In this document: positions 27,259 through 41,705 of the stretch, piece after piece | How the letters are laid out: each line of letters opens with the position of its first letter | Numbering within the stretch: the stretch's first letter is position 1 | Origin: Rhea pennata | Taxonomy: Eukaryota > Chordata > Aves > Rheiformes > Rheidae | Length of the DNA: 64,000 nt | Direction: 5' to 3' | NCBI RefSeq assembly: GCF_028389875.1 | Contig: NC_084677.1 | Coordinates: 7,978,017-8,042,016, forward strand | Position numbers and translations under genes: made by a program | Notes under the pieces: generated by a model | What the model was told of the DNA's origin: nothing | Seen by the model: only the letters and a program-made list of their open reading frames with translations | Database searches by the model: none

Positions 27259-29932
27259 AATGTGATGGTACTGAATGTAACAGTTTTTTTCTAGTGCAAT
27301 GGGAAAAGATGTTACTGGAAGGCAAATAAATGAAATCAGAGCCAGAACTGTTGGAGGCAGTTTCTGTCTCTGACCTACACTTTATCATGTCTAATGCCTA
27401 ACACTGGATAATTATATCAATATAACAGTGTTTCATTAAGTTTATAACTTGATCTTTATATACTATGAGTAACCTGATCATAAATATATATAAAAAAAAA
27501 AATCTTACTAAATAAAGTTTAGAAGAAAATACAATAGATGTAATATCAAAGATTTAGATTAAAATTCAAATTCACCTCCTCAGCTGCCTACAATAACTGA
27601 CCAAATTTCATAGGCATTTAATAGCTCCTTAAAAAAAATAAGAACTAATTTATTTTAAATATGACAGTATGAGATGATTTGTCCAAAGAATTAGTGTCAC
27701 AGTTTAACAACATTAAAACCTTTCATAATACATGAAAATTGCTATGAAATAAATATTTAAAATTTAACATTGGCTACCAGGTTCCCAAAATTACCCTCAG
27801 TTCCACATGGAAAGTCTTGCTAAGATCACAGTGTGTTTTGCATATGCGGTGAATTTATCCTTATTGATGATGAACATTGAAATAAAAAGGAATAAGGCTG
27901 AACACATAAGTTCTTCCCAAGATTATTTAGGGAGAGTCATATACTGATTCCTCGCGTTCTTATCTACCAGAGTATCACAGACAGATGGATCCCCATTCAG
28001 TGAGATAAAGTCTTGAAAAGTGAGGGTTTATAAAAGGGATATTTCTGACCATGCCATTCATTTGCACTTCAGTTTCCTTTCACAAAATACCTCATTTCGG
28101 ATTAAATATGTCTTATTTTGGACTTACAACCATGTTTAACTGCAAAATTCTGTAGTAAAAAGCTAAGAATTTTCTCTCTGCATAGACCCTAAAGGAAGTA
28201 AAAGAAACTGAGCTACTGTCATACTGTAATAATCCCTTCAAAAGAGAATAAAAGCTAGCTAGTGTTGTAGCTTTCTGTTGAATTGTACCTAGAGCCACAG
28301 AGTTCTGCTGCATTTAATAAAATCATAATAGAAACAGTATGAACTAGCTTTTCTTGTTTAGAGTTTCCTAACAAAATTTTGCTGTCTCTTCCCCGTAGAA
28401 CAGAGGATTGAATGGTAAATAACATCCCTTGGCTTATGTAATGCACTTAAGTGTCTCATATCTTGATGTAGAAATATTAATATATTGCATGTTCACACGC
28501 AGATGGTACTATGAATATATGACTATGTTTTAAAGCCATGAAAATCATCTTCCCAAGTTAAAAGATGAAGTAAACTTACATGTTATAGTAATGAACAACT
28601 GCGGAAGACTCTGAATTGATTCCCATGTGGCTCTAATTCAGTTTCACATATTAGACAACCATGGTGTCTGCATCATTCTTATTCCAAACACAAAAAAGCA
28701 CATATATTGCATAGCTTAAGCTACTGCTTTTGAATGTCTCCATGTTTAGTCATATGTAGTAGTCAGCATCTTATTTGCTTAATTTATCATAATAAAAGAC
28801 TGGACAAACTAGTACACGGTACAGGTATAGAGAGATAAGCATTACATATTTCAAACACTTCCTGTAGCAAAGAGCATTATGGAGCTACAATCCCATTTCC
28901 CCAAGAGTCAGTCCACACATCTTGTAGTAATTATCTCTTCTGCGTAAGTTAGAGAGCTTAATAATTCCTTAGAGCAATATAGTTTTATTAAAATTTTCTG
29001 AAACTCTTGTGAAAAATCCAAGCTACCAAATAGCTAAAACTACTTTAAGTTTAGCACATAAAAAGGGAAGTGTTAATGTGTGTCTGCTAGTGATTAGAAA
29101 AAAAAAAAGACCCACAATTCATGCTGTCACCAGCTATTTTTAGATAGAGATTTAAGACCTGGTACACTCAATAAAGCAGAAAGACTGAATCATTTCCATA
29201 GATAATGAATCTCAGTGAATCTCACCTGCCTTTAGAGAGGTCAGCAGCAATCAACCCAGCACATTTAACATGGACAGTGCAGGCTTCTTCCACTAAAGTC
29301 AAACCAGAGTGCATGCTGTTACAGTCAACAGAGCCAGATTATAAAAGGAGACTCAGGACTGCTGATTGCAGGAGTTGAAAAATCATGAGATCTTAAACAG
29401 AAAATGGGGAATTTTAAAAGTTGTAATTCATTTTAATTTTTCATTCATCCACAGGCATCAACAGATTTTCTTTCCTCCTTTCCAGCTTTCTTTAAAAATT
29501 GTAAGATTTTAAAACTTGCTTTTGATTTACTAACTAATCTGAGTTTTAAAGGTATATTAAATGTTGCAAGAGTGGCAACAATCAGCAAGAAATTTGTATG
29601 GCTGAGTCTTTATATCCAAACAGAGTCTAAATAATTTGGTATAAATCCAAAAGCATTCCTAAACCAGAGTGCAACCCATGCAAATTCAGGTATTTTTCTG
29701 GTAGCACCCACAAAAAAGAACTCTTAAATGCATTCTGGTACCAAAAATGGAGGCAAGATTCTGCTCTCAGCTCTGCCCAGACAGACCTGCTTATTAGTTC
29801 CAGTCATGTCAGATGAGTAATGGAAGTTTGCCCCTGCAGAGCATACCTTTTACCTAGCTTTATTTAATTGTACTTTTCATTGGAGTTTCAATCTCCTGCT
29901 ACCTGTAAACTATTAATAATCTCAGCTTTTTC

Positions 29933-29957
29933 TTTTTTTTTTTTTTTTTTTTTTTTT
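29933..29957. repeat. T(25) homopolymer
   Basis: An uninterrupted run of 25 thymines. No retroposon body is recognised next to it. Confidence 0.95.
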
Positions 29958-32770
29958 GCCTTTTCTTCTGTATTTGTTTTCTGAAAAGGAATCCAAGCAA
30001 ATGACCAACTCCAAGCAAGTATGGCCAGCAGTCAGTAATGCAGGCCTGGAAAGGAAGCCAAAAAGAAGTTAAGCCGTAGATAAGGAGAGCAACAACTTGT
30101 TAGTTGCCTCAGTGTCTGTGAAGGGTCATACAGAAGGCTCATATCCCATCAAAATGTGTCATATGTCCTGTAGATTAGAGGGAAATAATTCTACTTAATG
30201 GTTATCACCAAGGCCTTGTTGCTGTCACAGTAATAACTTTGTTTGCTTTGAAAATATATACTAAAAAACAGCAGATGTATCACATATCTAGTAAGTGATG
30301 TGTGAGCATCTGTTACAGTTCCCAGACCCTAGCACCTGGTGGATCCCAAAGAGCACTATACTTAGTGCTGTGATAGCTTCTCCTCTCTAACCCTTTCATT
30401 CCTGGCTATGTCATCATTTCAAACACTGCTGAAGCACAGATGTTGCTCAAAATAACTGAGTTATTTCAAGTTCCTGTAGTAGAAGAGGGCTCAAGCTTTC
30501 CACAGAGAAGATTGGACCTCCAATTCCTGGCACAAACTACAGAAATGCTAACTGGTATGGAGGTGGCAACTGAGAATCTAGTGTTGAGCTATATTATGTA
30601 AAAAGCCCAGTCATCATCTATATTTGTATGGGTCACACCATACACAGTCTTTCTTTTGTTAGGCAATATGCTTACCTACATTTTTCAACAGAAAATTAAA
30701 GCACGGAAATAAATACCCATGAGATTCAGTGGCAGTTAGGCACCTAAATATCTGTGGGGTAATGAAATACTTCAGTGACCGTGTCCGAGGTCACACTAAG
30801 ACAGAATGGGGAAATAGGCCTTCCTTCCCTCCTTGCCAGTGTCTGAAGTTAAGGGTACGCTGTGTTTCTACACATTCGTGTTATGGTAAAGTTCTCCTTA
30901 TAAAAGACTTACTGCCACTAAAGATAACTACAACCATCTAAAATGCTGACTTAGCTAATTATGGTAGAAACACATTCTGACGCTCACAGAAAAGAGAGTT
31001 TGAACGCAGAGTCCATTTACTGTTCAACTGGTGCCAAAACTCACTGCTCTGCCAGTTTTTACTGTGAACAGAGGATGTGCCTGGCTCAACTCAGCCCACT
31101 GCACTGCTAGCTTAGAAAAAAAAAAAAGAATATAAGTGTTCAGTTTTAACAGAGCCTGAATGTGACTGGGAACCGTTATGTTGCGTGGCTCCTAGGCAGG
31201 AAACTGTACCAAGGCCTACTGCACACAGCTAATGGCAAGCAGGAGCTGTTTCCACTGTAACTCCAACTGTATTCACATATTTTAAAAAACAAACAAGAAA
31301 ATTTAATCTTGACACCTACCAAAACTTGTGAAGAGTTTTCACAATCCTGCTGTCAGTCTTCAGAATGTGCGACAAGCACTATTTCAGTTAAAAACATTGC
31401 AGGCAAAGATTCCACTTTTCTCACCTTTTTGACACATGCAAAATTATTTACAAGGAAAAAAAGTCAACTTATTCCAGGGAATGCCTGTATTGGAACAGAA
31501 GTGCTTCTGCCAGGAATATATAGGTCTGCAGAGAAGATAACCAATGCAAAGAAAAATCAGTTTAAAGAATGAACAAATAAACTTTGTAAAGGTTACCAGG
31601 CCATGCCAACACATGCCTGCATAGATTCTGGTGAGATCTTTGATTAACATGCAGGAAAACATGACTGAAACAGATAAGCAGTGGAAATAGTTTCATCGCT
31701 AGGCTAGCAGTGACATTTGATAGCAGTGGTTTGTTGTGACTTTTTTCTTCAGAAGGGTTACCTTTCTAGGCCCAAATCTGCCTATTGTGTGAGAAATGTT
31801 GTGACTGTAGCCTTAAATAGGGCTGCACATGTTATACATCATTAACACTATAGATAGATGACTATCAATCAAGAAAACTATTCTGGTTGCAAATATGTAA
31901 GATAAGAATTTCCAGATAAATGTTAGATATGAGATCTCTTCCTAAGCACAACAGAATTAGGAGACACTGTAATACACAATGGTATAACCAAAATAATCAT
32001 TTTAATCTGGAATAGCAAGATATAAACACAGTATTGCTAGTTTTCTGCAATGTAATTTCTTTTGCTTGTAAAATAATTAAAAATTTTACACGGAGAAAAT
32101 CAACTTTTTGCATAGAAGGCAAGGTATTTTTTTAGGTAAATAAAGGTTATATAGAAGGCTTTCCTAATATAAGTGCAATTTGAGTTTATTTTACATTTTA
32201 GAGCAAAAGTGAAAAAGTTGTTGTATTATATTCCAAAAACCAGTTCATTTCTTTAGTCTCAAAGACAAATAGAAAATCTAAGCAACAAAAATTAAGAAAA
32301 TACTACTGAAAGGAACTCCAGAGTCATCAAAATATAGCCTCTTGCTGTCCAAATAACTGTGTTATACAACCCCATTCACAAGTGTTGAATTCAGCTTAAA
32401 GCTACTTAGTTTGTTTGTTCTCATTTTTCTATTTAGCCCTTATTAAAAAATAAGCAATGCAGTTCCCCCTCTCTATTTACCTCCTAAATAAACAATCTCA
32501 ATAAAAAAGTAGTAATTATATGAAAGTGACATTATCTAACATAAAAAACATAAGACATAACATAAAATGTGACTTCTGCTGAATCAGAATAAAATGTCTT
32601 CAGTAGTTTATTATTTTGGGACTGGACCACTGCTACTAATAGATCAGTTATTTAAAAGCACAGGTTACTTCACCACATACTTGAGTGACAAATACTTGAA
32701 TCTCCTTGAATATGTAAACACTAACACACAGTATGGCTGAATGTGACATGACATGCAGAGGAGGTTGCAA

Positions 32771-32792
32771 TATGTATGTGTGTGTGTATATA

Positions 32793-32825
<33 letters not shown>

Positions 32826-32827
32826 AT
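32771..32827. repeat. Compound TG / TA / TATG microsatellite
   Basis: A TG run, then a TA run, then five or more tandem GTAT units. It is simple sequence; the minus-strand open frame across it only reads the repeat as Y-T-H-I residues. Confidence 0.9.
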
Positions 32828-35800
32828 CACCATATACTGAGTAGTAGTCCCTGCTCAGGAACAATGAGTGTTATTTTTACACAAAGTTAAGGAGAATTCA
32901 TCTAGGTTAGAAACCCAAAGCAGGAATGATAAGTGAACATTGCAGTTTGAAAAAATATGGCAAGGTCTGAGAACTTAATTTTCCTATTGGTGCAACTGAA
33001 TGATTCTCCCTCTGCAAGTCACTGATGGAGGACTACCTCTGGCAGACATTTGACAGAATGTTAAATGGAGTGCGCTGTCCACCTGGTCAGAGGGCTACAG
33101 GATTTGTTCTGTTGCCCAGCACTCTAGGATCCCAGGACTGTGAATGCTACACATTATCAAAGTGACTCAAAATGACTTATTACCCCAAAAGAAAAGGAAA
33201 AGGCCAGGAAGGAAAAGCCCAGCAGAGAAGACTATGGCCATCTAGAAGGCTGGCCCTTCCTGTTCTCCCTTACTTGCCATTCTGTTTCCTCTTAGCCTCT
33301 AGTGATGATACCCAATTTGACAAGGACAGTGAGAAACACACAAGTTCTACTTAAAACTTTGAGGTAGTTCAGTTGCATGAGTCCAATGCATAGATTCTGA
33401 CAAGGTCTGAGTTTTAGCTAAGGACATGACTGTGATGGAAGACTGAGCTGAAACAAATCAATGCACATTAACTTTGTAAATTTAGTTTTCCTGAGCACCC
33501 TATCACAGACTAGCTCATCCTAACTGCGAGAGGCAGCATGTGGGAGCTCTTGATATGGCCTGACCATACATAACGAGACTAGGGCTGGTAATTAAACTCC
33601 CATGAGCACAACATATGATGATGTAGTTGACTGTGGAAGACTAGGAACCATTAGGACTCAGCATAAAAACTAATAGTAAGAGGAGATTCAGTAGGCCTAG
33701 CTGTCTGTGACTTGATATGCCCTAACCAACTGCCTTGTCTGGTGCCTTCCTATCACACAATAAGCACTTTCCTACTCTTGGCACATCTGTCCTGAGGATA
33801 TCTACAGATGACAGTCTGGATGTCAGATTTCCACTTGCAAGGTTTTTTTTGTATGAACTTAGCAGTAAGAAACCTGCCTCTTTAGAATGATCTGTTTACA
33901 TTTCAGCCCAGCACTGTAAAAAGGAAGATATCAGTTGTGTCTAGGAGGCTTTCTAGTGCCTTTAAATTAGCTGGAATCCTGGTCTATGTGCTGTGTTGGG
34001 TCTGTGATAATCTTTTGTGTCACTTCCAATTTGATTCTTTTTATAACCGCCTGTCAGAGTCTGGCTGCCAGTTCTGCTGCTAGCTTAAGTACTAAATGTA
34101 AAACCATTAGGTTCCTAAGTGTCTCTAGATAATACATCGATTTCTATTCCAAATAGTACTTGCTTTTGTTTGTTTAAAAAAAAACAAAAAAAAACTAATA
34201 GCATTAGAATGGCTGAATAGCTGTATAATACAGCTTTCTCCATAGTTTCTTTGGGGTTTTTCACATCTCTGAACTACATCGCTTGCCAGTCTGGAGTTCG
34301 CAACCATGTTCTCTAGCCTTTTGACCTCTTTTGACCACTTCATTCCTATCAACCATCTGAGCACATTCTGGATCTCTCTGCTACGGCTGTTGATCTGTAT
34401 TTAGTAAATAATGTCCTGTTAATCAGAAACCACATGACTTGGTCATATACCAGAGGAACCATGGTAACAGACCACTTCAGGCCTGTCTGTATCACAGCAG
34501 GCAGGAAAACCCACTCCATCAAAGTTACTAATTTAGGTTTCTCTGCTGTATCATTCAAGAGTCATAGCCAGGTTAGGTCCATCCTTGAAACAGGCACATG
34601 AACAACAATTGACTGAAGGTGTTCTGCACTATTATCTAGGTTTCAGTAAATATTAGCAATCTGAATAATAGACTGAAAAGCATTCTAGGCTACTAATATT
34701 GTCTAAGCCATACATGTTGCCATGCAGCTTATCTGGTATTTTTCTATAATTCAGCAAACAGAAATAACCTGATATTACTTAAAATGGAAATACAAAACAC
34801 AACTAACTGCACCTGATCAGAGTTCCACCCAAACATCTGATGAGAAATAAGCTCTATAGGAAACCATACACTGCATAAAGCAAAACTGTTCACAAATATA
34901 ACTGCTGACATTTGTAATTTCAACTTGGTAACATCTTTCATATCTGAACATACACAAGGTTTGTTGTTTTTTCTGTTCCAAAAATGTGTACCAAGTGCCA
35001 ACAGACTGTTTCTAGAATCACTTCATATCCAATGTCCTATACCTATACTTTCACAATCTTGCCATAGTAGTGATGCCCCTATAAGTCAAATGGAAAAGGA
35101 TTATCATGCTTGGCATATCTGCACAAATTGCTGGGACGGTACCAAGGGTCACTGTTTCCCTGTGCTACATGTTCTCCTTTAACTTTTTTAAGCATCTTCC
35201 TAGTACTTCAGATTCCCTGTTCTCTGTTTCCCTGCTAGTATCACCACAGAGCTCCTGATTCTTTACAGGCTGAAAGGAACTAAAAGAACTTACCTGTATT
35301 CACAAATTTCTGCTCTCTCCAGCAGCATCATTCCCCTTATGTTCTATTACTTGATTTCCAATATTCTATGAGCCCCAGTACAACAGATTGCCTTTGCTAG
35401 CATTCAGCCAGTGCCATAGGCCAGCTGCTAGCATGGTAATAACCACTGTGTCTCACTCTGAAGAGGTCCATATTATCCTTCTGCTTCATTACATATAGTA
35501 ATGACAACTAATAATAGCAGAGAAAATTAAAAGGAAAGTCAATTGTAGAAAGTCAAACCTCTTCAAGTGACACAGGGTTGTCTAAAATGGAGAGCACATA
35601 GAGAGCACAGGTAGAGTACAAGAGTTATCTAGGAAAGAAATAGCAATAAAATAAACGTTTTCATTGTTTTTGAAGTATAACAGAGGTTTCAATGTAATAA
35701 AGTGATCTGATTTCTTACAGCAATTAGTATCAGCTTCACAGAATGTGCACTTCTAGTTTTGGAATCCTGAGACATGGGGAGAAAAAAAGCCCAAATATTT

Positions 35801-38800
35801 TCTACAAAAGTAGCAGTTCAGGTAATAACTGCTGATTGAAGATCTCACTGTAAGGAATACTTTTGGTTTTCATTCTAGATAAAAAATGAAATGCAATGTT
35901 ATTTGAAAGTCTTGAGCACTCATCCTGTAGAATCTTGCACTGCAAGGCACTTCGTATTTTAAGAAAGATATCTTGTCATTAATGACTAATGTCTAGTGGG
36001 TAATCCTGCAGCACAGTCCCTTTATCTGACAGGACTGCACTGATGGATGACTTGCAGCAAGATTACCCTACCGTGGTTGCTAGGTGGCAAATGTAGTGCC
36101 TAGAAAACATTTGATATTGACAGCTACTGTAAACTGTTGTTGGGAACAGCCTTACCAGTGCATTAATTCTACTGCAATATAGGATTTTCTAAACTAAAGC
36201 TATTCAAAACAAAAATATGGTAAAAATCAAATTTACATTGAACTTTTGACATATACAACTTAACCCATATTTATTAAAAGATATAAAAATAGAATTCTAC
36301 AAAAGCTAACTGTTCTGCTCCTTGTCCACAGATCACGCCTGAATTACAGGCATTCAGAATTCTGCTTTCCCTGAACTTTGTGGGGAGCTGGCACTACTAC
36401 TTTCAGCTTTCTGACTTCCTTCAAGTGATGTGGTCCTCTATACAGTGACCTGTGCATCAGCTACAACCACTAACCTCCATTTAGCCCTGCCCTCCTTAAG
36501 TCCCCCCTACCACTATCTAATCTGGTTACAGAACACAAGTGATAGTTACCACATAATAAAAGTAATATGAGAGTGAAGGAAAGGGCAGATAAGCACAGAA
36601 AAATTAAGCTGTAGGAATTAAAAGAAAGAAGAAAGAATGAAGGCCTTTGCATACCCAACGGCAGAACATCCAGTGGCTCAGCTTACAGTATAGTGAGTAA
36701 TTACTGATAGTCAGGAAGTTAATCTGAGTACCTTGATTGTAAATAAAATATTTACTCATAATCATACTATTGGGTTTAATAATCTTTCCTACTAATAAAT
36801 AAAATAGTTACTTCATATATTAAATATTGCCTATGTTAAATTTTCTGATTGTTCTCATGCAATATTCCTGTCCTGTGTTTCACAGGTTGTAGACTGCTTT
36901 ACAATTGGATTTTTTATACCTGGAAAGAGCAAGGAGATACTCTGTAAAACTATGCAGACCATGAAGACCAAACTCTTGCTGATTTAATCACACCTATTTT
37001 TGCAGTCCTTTACTTTCATACTAAGAAGCAAGTCAGAAGCTGATTGCAGGCTGTTTTTTTCCTACAAAAAAAGGGATTGCCGCGTCAGAGTAAAAGCATA
37101 CTCTGGGCCACACTGTTGATAACAGAAAGTACTAGGAAGGTACCAGGTTTATGAAGACGGGGTAAAGGCTGCTACCACAGGAACATAAAATATATGGTTT
37201 TCTTCCAAGGATATTGGAAACGCACTAAAGTAAAAATTTAGAGGCTCTGCCTCCAATCTTGGAATAGGGAATAGCTTTGTTGCATATCTTTGTGGCTAAA
37301 TTAAACTGAAGAAAACGCTGAAAGACTCTCTTGCTGACAGACTTGGTTTCCAAATGTATATGGAAGAATGTATTTTTCAATATAACACCATTACCTGTAG
37401 TATCAAGCAAACGCTGTTCTTGCAAAGTGAAAATTTTATTACATTCATGTATCTTTCAATTAGAAATCTGTCACCTCTCATATCTATTACAGACATTTCC
37501 TGTAGCCTAATTACAAAGCAATATTTTATTTCTCCAAAAATCCACATGATTTAATTTTAAAAATAATTTTTTGATTCAAACTAACAGCCTGGAACGATGG
37601 GAAACTGTCTATATACACCAAGATGTAGCAAGTGAATCTGAGATGGTGGCCTTCTCTCAGTAGGCTTCATACATCTGCCATAAAGTTTTATGAATCACTG
37701 CTGCAGAAAGGAAAGGCCAAGGTACAAATGTCTCTGTACTTGTTGAGATGCCTTAAGATGCAAAACTAGCCTCCAAAGCATGGGACATAGCAAAAGACAA
37801 GTTTCTCTTTGTGCATATTTTGAGGCAGTGGAATCTAAATGAATAGGAGGTAGATAGCTGTGTTGTAGCAAAACAAAGGTAAGACTTTTCTGTGTCAATA
37901 AGATGTATAGCACTGCTTTCTTCTTTCTAATTATCCTCCATGTAATTACATACAAGAGCTGCTCTTTCAAGTCAGAAGGCAAGGCATGCAAGCAGAAATA
38001 CTTCTTGTCCCTATCCCTTCTGAAGCCTGCAGCTAAGCTTATGCTCAAATGGGTTTTAAACAATCCTTTCCTCCTGGCTGTTTTAAGTATGATTCAGTCT
38101 ACTATCATCATGAAGAACCACTTACAACACTAAATAGAATAAGAGAATCCAACATTGCCTTTACTGCTGTGACATAAGAACTATCTTCTGAGAACTTTAA
38201 GTAAATATGGTATTCCCGAAGGTGGAATTAATGCTGAAGAGAACTGATTTTATTACTCAGATATATAGTGAGTCTATTCTCATATGAATCTTAAAAATCC
38301 TTTTACACTTTAAGTCATAACAAAATGAGAGCAAGACACAGTGTGGACATGAAACTACAAATAAAAATACAAATGGATATTCAGGACTGCAAAGGGTAAC
38401 CAATGATCTTATTTTGTAATGACTACGCAGATCACTAACAAAAATAAAACAACAGACATGCTCTTTCTCATATTCTCAAGGACATCAATTGCCTTCACTC
38501 GCTAGTCACTGAATAGCAAACTCATGGTAGAACCTAAAATCATGCTATTAGTTGAACCTGTGGCAATCTCATTAACCTTCTTTCTTTCCTAGAAAACCAT
38601 CAGTTTCCTTCACTACTCAGCCTTTGGCCTCAGAGTTTATCCACTTGCTATCTCATGCACTAAAGCTGCAATAACAACATGTCTTAGCTTTGCAGACATG
38701 AAAAAAAAGTCTCAAGTTTAGTGGACAAGCCACAGCAAAGCAAACATAAGCAGCCAACTTTTTAAAATACTGAAGAGGCCAACAATATGTTGTGTATTAA

Positions 38801-39951
38801 ACAGCAGAATGCTTTAAAACAACAACAAACCTGGGACTTTCAGCCACAGTAAGAGCTGAGCTTCAGTAATGAGCTCAGCCTCATTAGTGACTGATAATAA
38901 AAACCAGCAGATGCATTCCTAAGCTCAGCAATATGGGAAGCTGGTAGGTTTTCAAAGCAGAAGGATGCAAGAACATGATCTGCCCTGGTGGAGGAAATAA
39001 GTCTTGCCATAGTATTACCTTGTGAGTTTTGTATTTGAAAATTAAACAATGATCTGAACAGATTATTCATATACTTTTATTTCTTTCCAGGTATAGAGCT
39101 GGATTCCATTGCCTTCTGATAGGTGAAATAAGAAAGGATAAAAATTACTTGCCCAAGCTCCTGGAGGGATTCAGGTTTGGTCCCTTTTTCTTCTTGATAC
39201 ATATGATCTATTGTAATCACAAACATGCTCTCCAGTGGGCCTGTAAAATAAAGGTGTAAGGTGTAAGTTGTAACTTGTATCTCCTTGAATAGATACAGTT
39301 GTGTTTTGTCCTCTTTAAGAATCTCTTGCAGACTTAAAGACACATAAGAAAGTGCTCTGTGGAACAGTCTGTCTCCCTGTTGTACTTTCTAGAGTGCAAA
39401 AATGATTGCTAAAGGTATTTTGCACCAAGGAGAGCTACAAAACATCAGAGAATTGATCAGGCACAATAAATCCAGTGAAAGAGCACGTCTGTTGTCTTTC
39501 CAAGTGGGAATAGAGGAAATAAGTGTTTTATTTTGCTAGTAGTAACAGCGAACAGAAGTAACATAACGTATGTCCCTAACTAAAAGAACAAGCACTGAGA
39601 ACAGCCATTCAAAATCCAACAGATAATGGAAATACAAGGAGTATATTTAGTGTAATCAACAGAAGGAAACTCTGAAAGAGGTAGATTTAAAAAGGCCAAG
39701 GTTAACTATCTGAAGTTGAGGGACATGATGTGAATTTGCAACAGCAGAAACAATTTCTCCCAAACAAAATAAAATACAGATAAATCTTAATCTGATCATG
39801 AATTTCTCCAACATTGGTATAGTCCCTGAAAGGAAATCAAAGAATCACTGTAATTAGTAACACTTAAAATCAGCATTGCTAGAAACTATGCTGGGGTAAG
39901 GTTAGCTCTAGCAAAAAAATCAGGTTGACTGTGACAATGATTATAACTGAT

Positions 39952-39974
39952 TATATATATATATATATATATAT
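39952..39974. repeat. (TA)n microsatellite
   Basis: About eleven uninterrupted TA units. Confidence 0.9.
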
Positions 39975-41088
39975 TCTGCATATAATTTGCAGTGAGGTCA
40001 ACAAGTATATGTAATGGTTTAAATTGAATGCAGTAATATCAAAGTGTAAAAGCAGGGAGGTATGCTTAAGTGATGGTATAAAATTAGAAAATAGTTCAAT
40101 CTGCATATGATAGGAATATAGAAAATACTTTTATCTGAGACAAATGTTTAGTGTTTTGCTAAGAAGAGAAAATTATTTCCTATACAAGCAGGTTGTATGT
40201 TCATAACTTTTAATTACTTGTGCATAGCTAAGGTAATAAATGAATAAGAGGAAACTCAGTTTCTCATTACTACCACAGCTGAAAAGCATACTACTTGATT
40301 GCTTTAACTGAGTCTGCCTGTATGCTTTACAAGTTCCTGGTAAAATATTAAATGGGGTTCTTTGTGCTCTCCAGTTGTGAGGATCAGGGGGTTCCTAGAG
40401 CCCTGTCCTAGCTATAAACCTTGAGCATTAACTGGGCCAAAGTAAGAGGAGAAGGTTTTAAGCAGTTCTGAAGGATTACTAGATCTGTACTTTCTTCATA
40501 GTAGACTGGAAATTTCTCATGCTATAACTCTGTACAGATCAAGCAACCCATTAGCAAAGATAAGAAACTGATGTGAATGAATCTGCTTTGTGTTCTGTGT
40601 GAGTTACTAAATTTGGATTAAAAATCACTGAAAAAAGTTTTCAAGGACAAAAAGCTTTCAAACTATGCTGAAAGAGATTGCTGGGCTTCTCTTAAGGCTT
40701 TGAGCTGTACTATTACTGGATGTCTTTTACCAGTCATCTTTGTCGTAATTGCATTCACGCTTTTTGTAGAAAAGGGTATGACCTTTCTCACTAAAGTGGA
40801 AGCGTTCCTAATAGGGACACTCATATCACACAGTGGAGCATACATCTGTGGTTATGAATGTAAAACAGGCATCTCCATAGAGATTCAAGTATCTAAATGG
40901 GATTTAAACATCTTATTAAAGCCCTACCCCTAGAGCATACCTCTGCGTCTGTTCAGGTGACAGAAAGATTAGTTACTGTCACGGCCAATACTACTCTGTC
41001 AGATCAGCCAGACCATTAGTTATTAATAGTGTAAGTAAATCCCTGTCAGTGCTGGGTCTTGTGTCTTCTTTTTTAAAAAAAATAAATA

Positions 41089-41092
<4 letters not shown>

Positions 41093-41134
<42 letters not shown>
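41093..41134. repeat. A(42) homopolymer
   Basis: An uninterrupted run of 42 adenines, the longest homopolymer in the window. It is preceded by AT-rich sequence containing an AATAAA (41080-41085), so a retrocopied transcript end is conceivable. I recognise no parental gene upstream. Confidence 0.95.
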
Positions 41135-41139
<5 letters not shown>

Positions 41140-41705
41140 ATGAGAAGGCATGCTTAGGGCAGCATGTACAAGCAGCTTCTCTGCTAATGCTCCAGACTGG
41201 CTAATTAGGATTCAGGAGCAGTCTAGCATTACCTAGACTGTAATTTTAGGAAGGCCTACTAAGACATCAAACTGCATGAATGGAGCTGTAGAGCTTCCAG
41301 GCAAAAATGTGTCCTATCTAGACAGCTATGAGAGTAGAGATCAGGCATCGGCTCTATCTGTTTGGGTACTGGGCAGTATTTAGCTTGCCATTCAGTGAGA
41401 ATGGGAGACGAACAACGCTCCCGAGACTGTGACAAACCCATGGTGGATGGAGGGCTATTGCTGGGAACAACTACTTTTCCTCACTAGAAAACTGTGCGTG
41501 ATATTAGACCTGGATCTGAATATCGTAATATGGATGCTTTTGTAAGCACAAAGTACACGGTAATTTTTGTACTGTTAGGGTCTATTCCTTCAATGTTTCC
41601 TTTGCTGGAAAACTCTTAAGACTTTAAATGATTCTCAAACAAGTTGAGATTCGTTTTGCCAGCAACTGTTACAGCATACCACAGGAGTGACTACTACACC
41701 GGGGA

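Larger units (their letters stand above)
26458..41092. other. Non-coding intergenic DNA
   Basis: About 14.6 kb without a supported gene. It contains homopolymers and microsatellites (listed separately) and otherwise unique-looking AT-rich sequence. No open frame shows domain character or a plausible splice structure. Together with the previous stretches it forms a roughly 38-kb gene-free interval upstream of SNN. Confidence 0.5.

Noticed and set aside
30770..30830. Possible MIR-like core (GAGGTCACAC context)
   Set aside because: Only about ten bases match the familiar core and the surrounding sequence does not follow the element.
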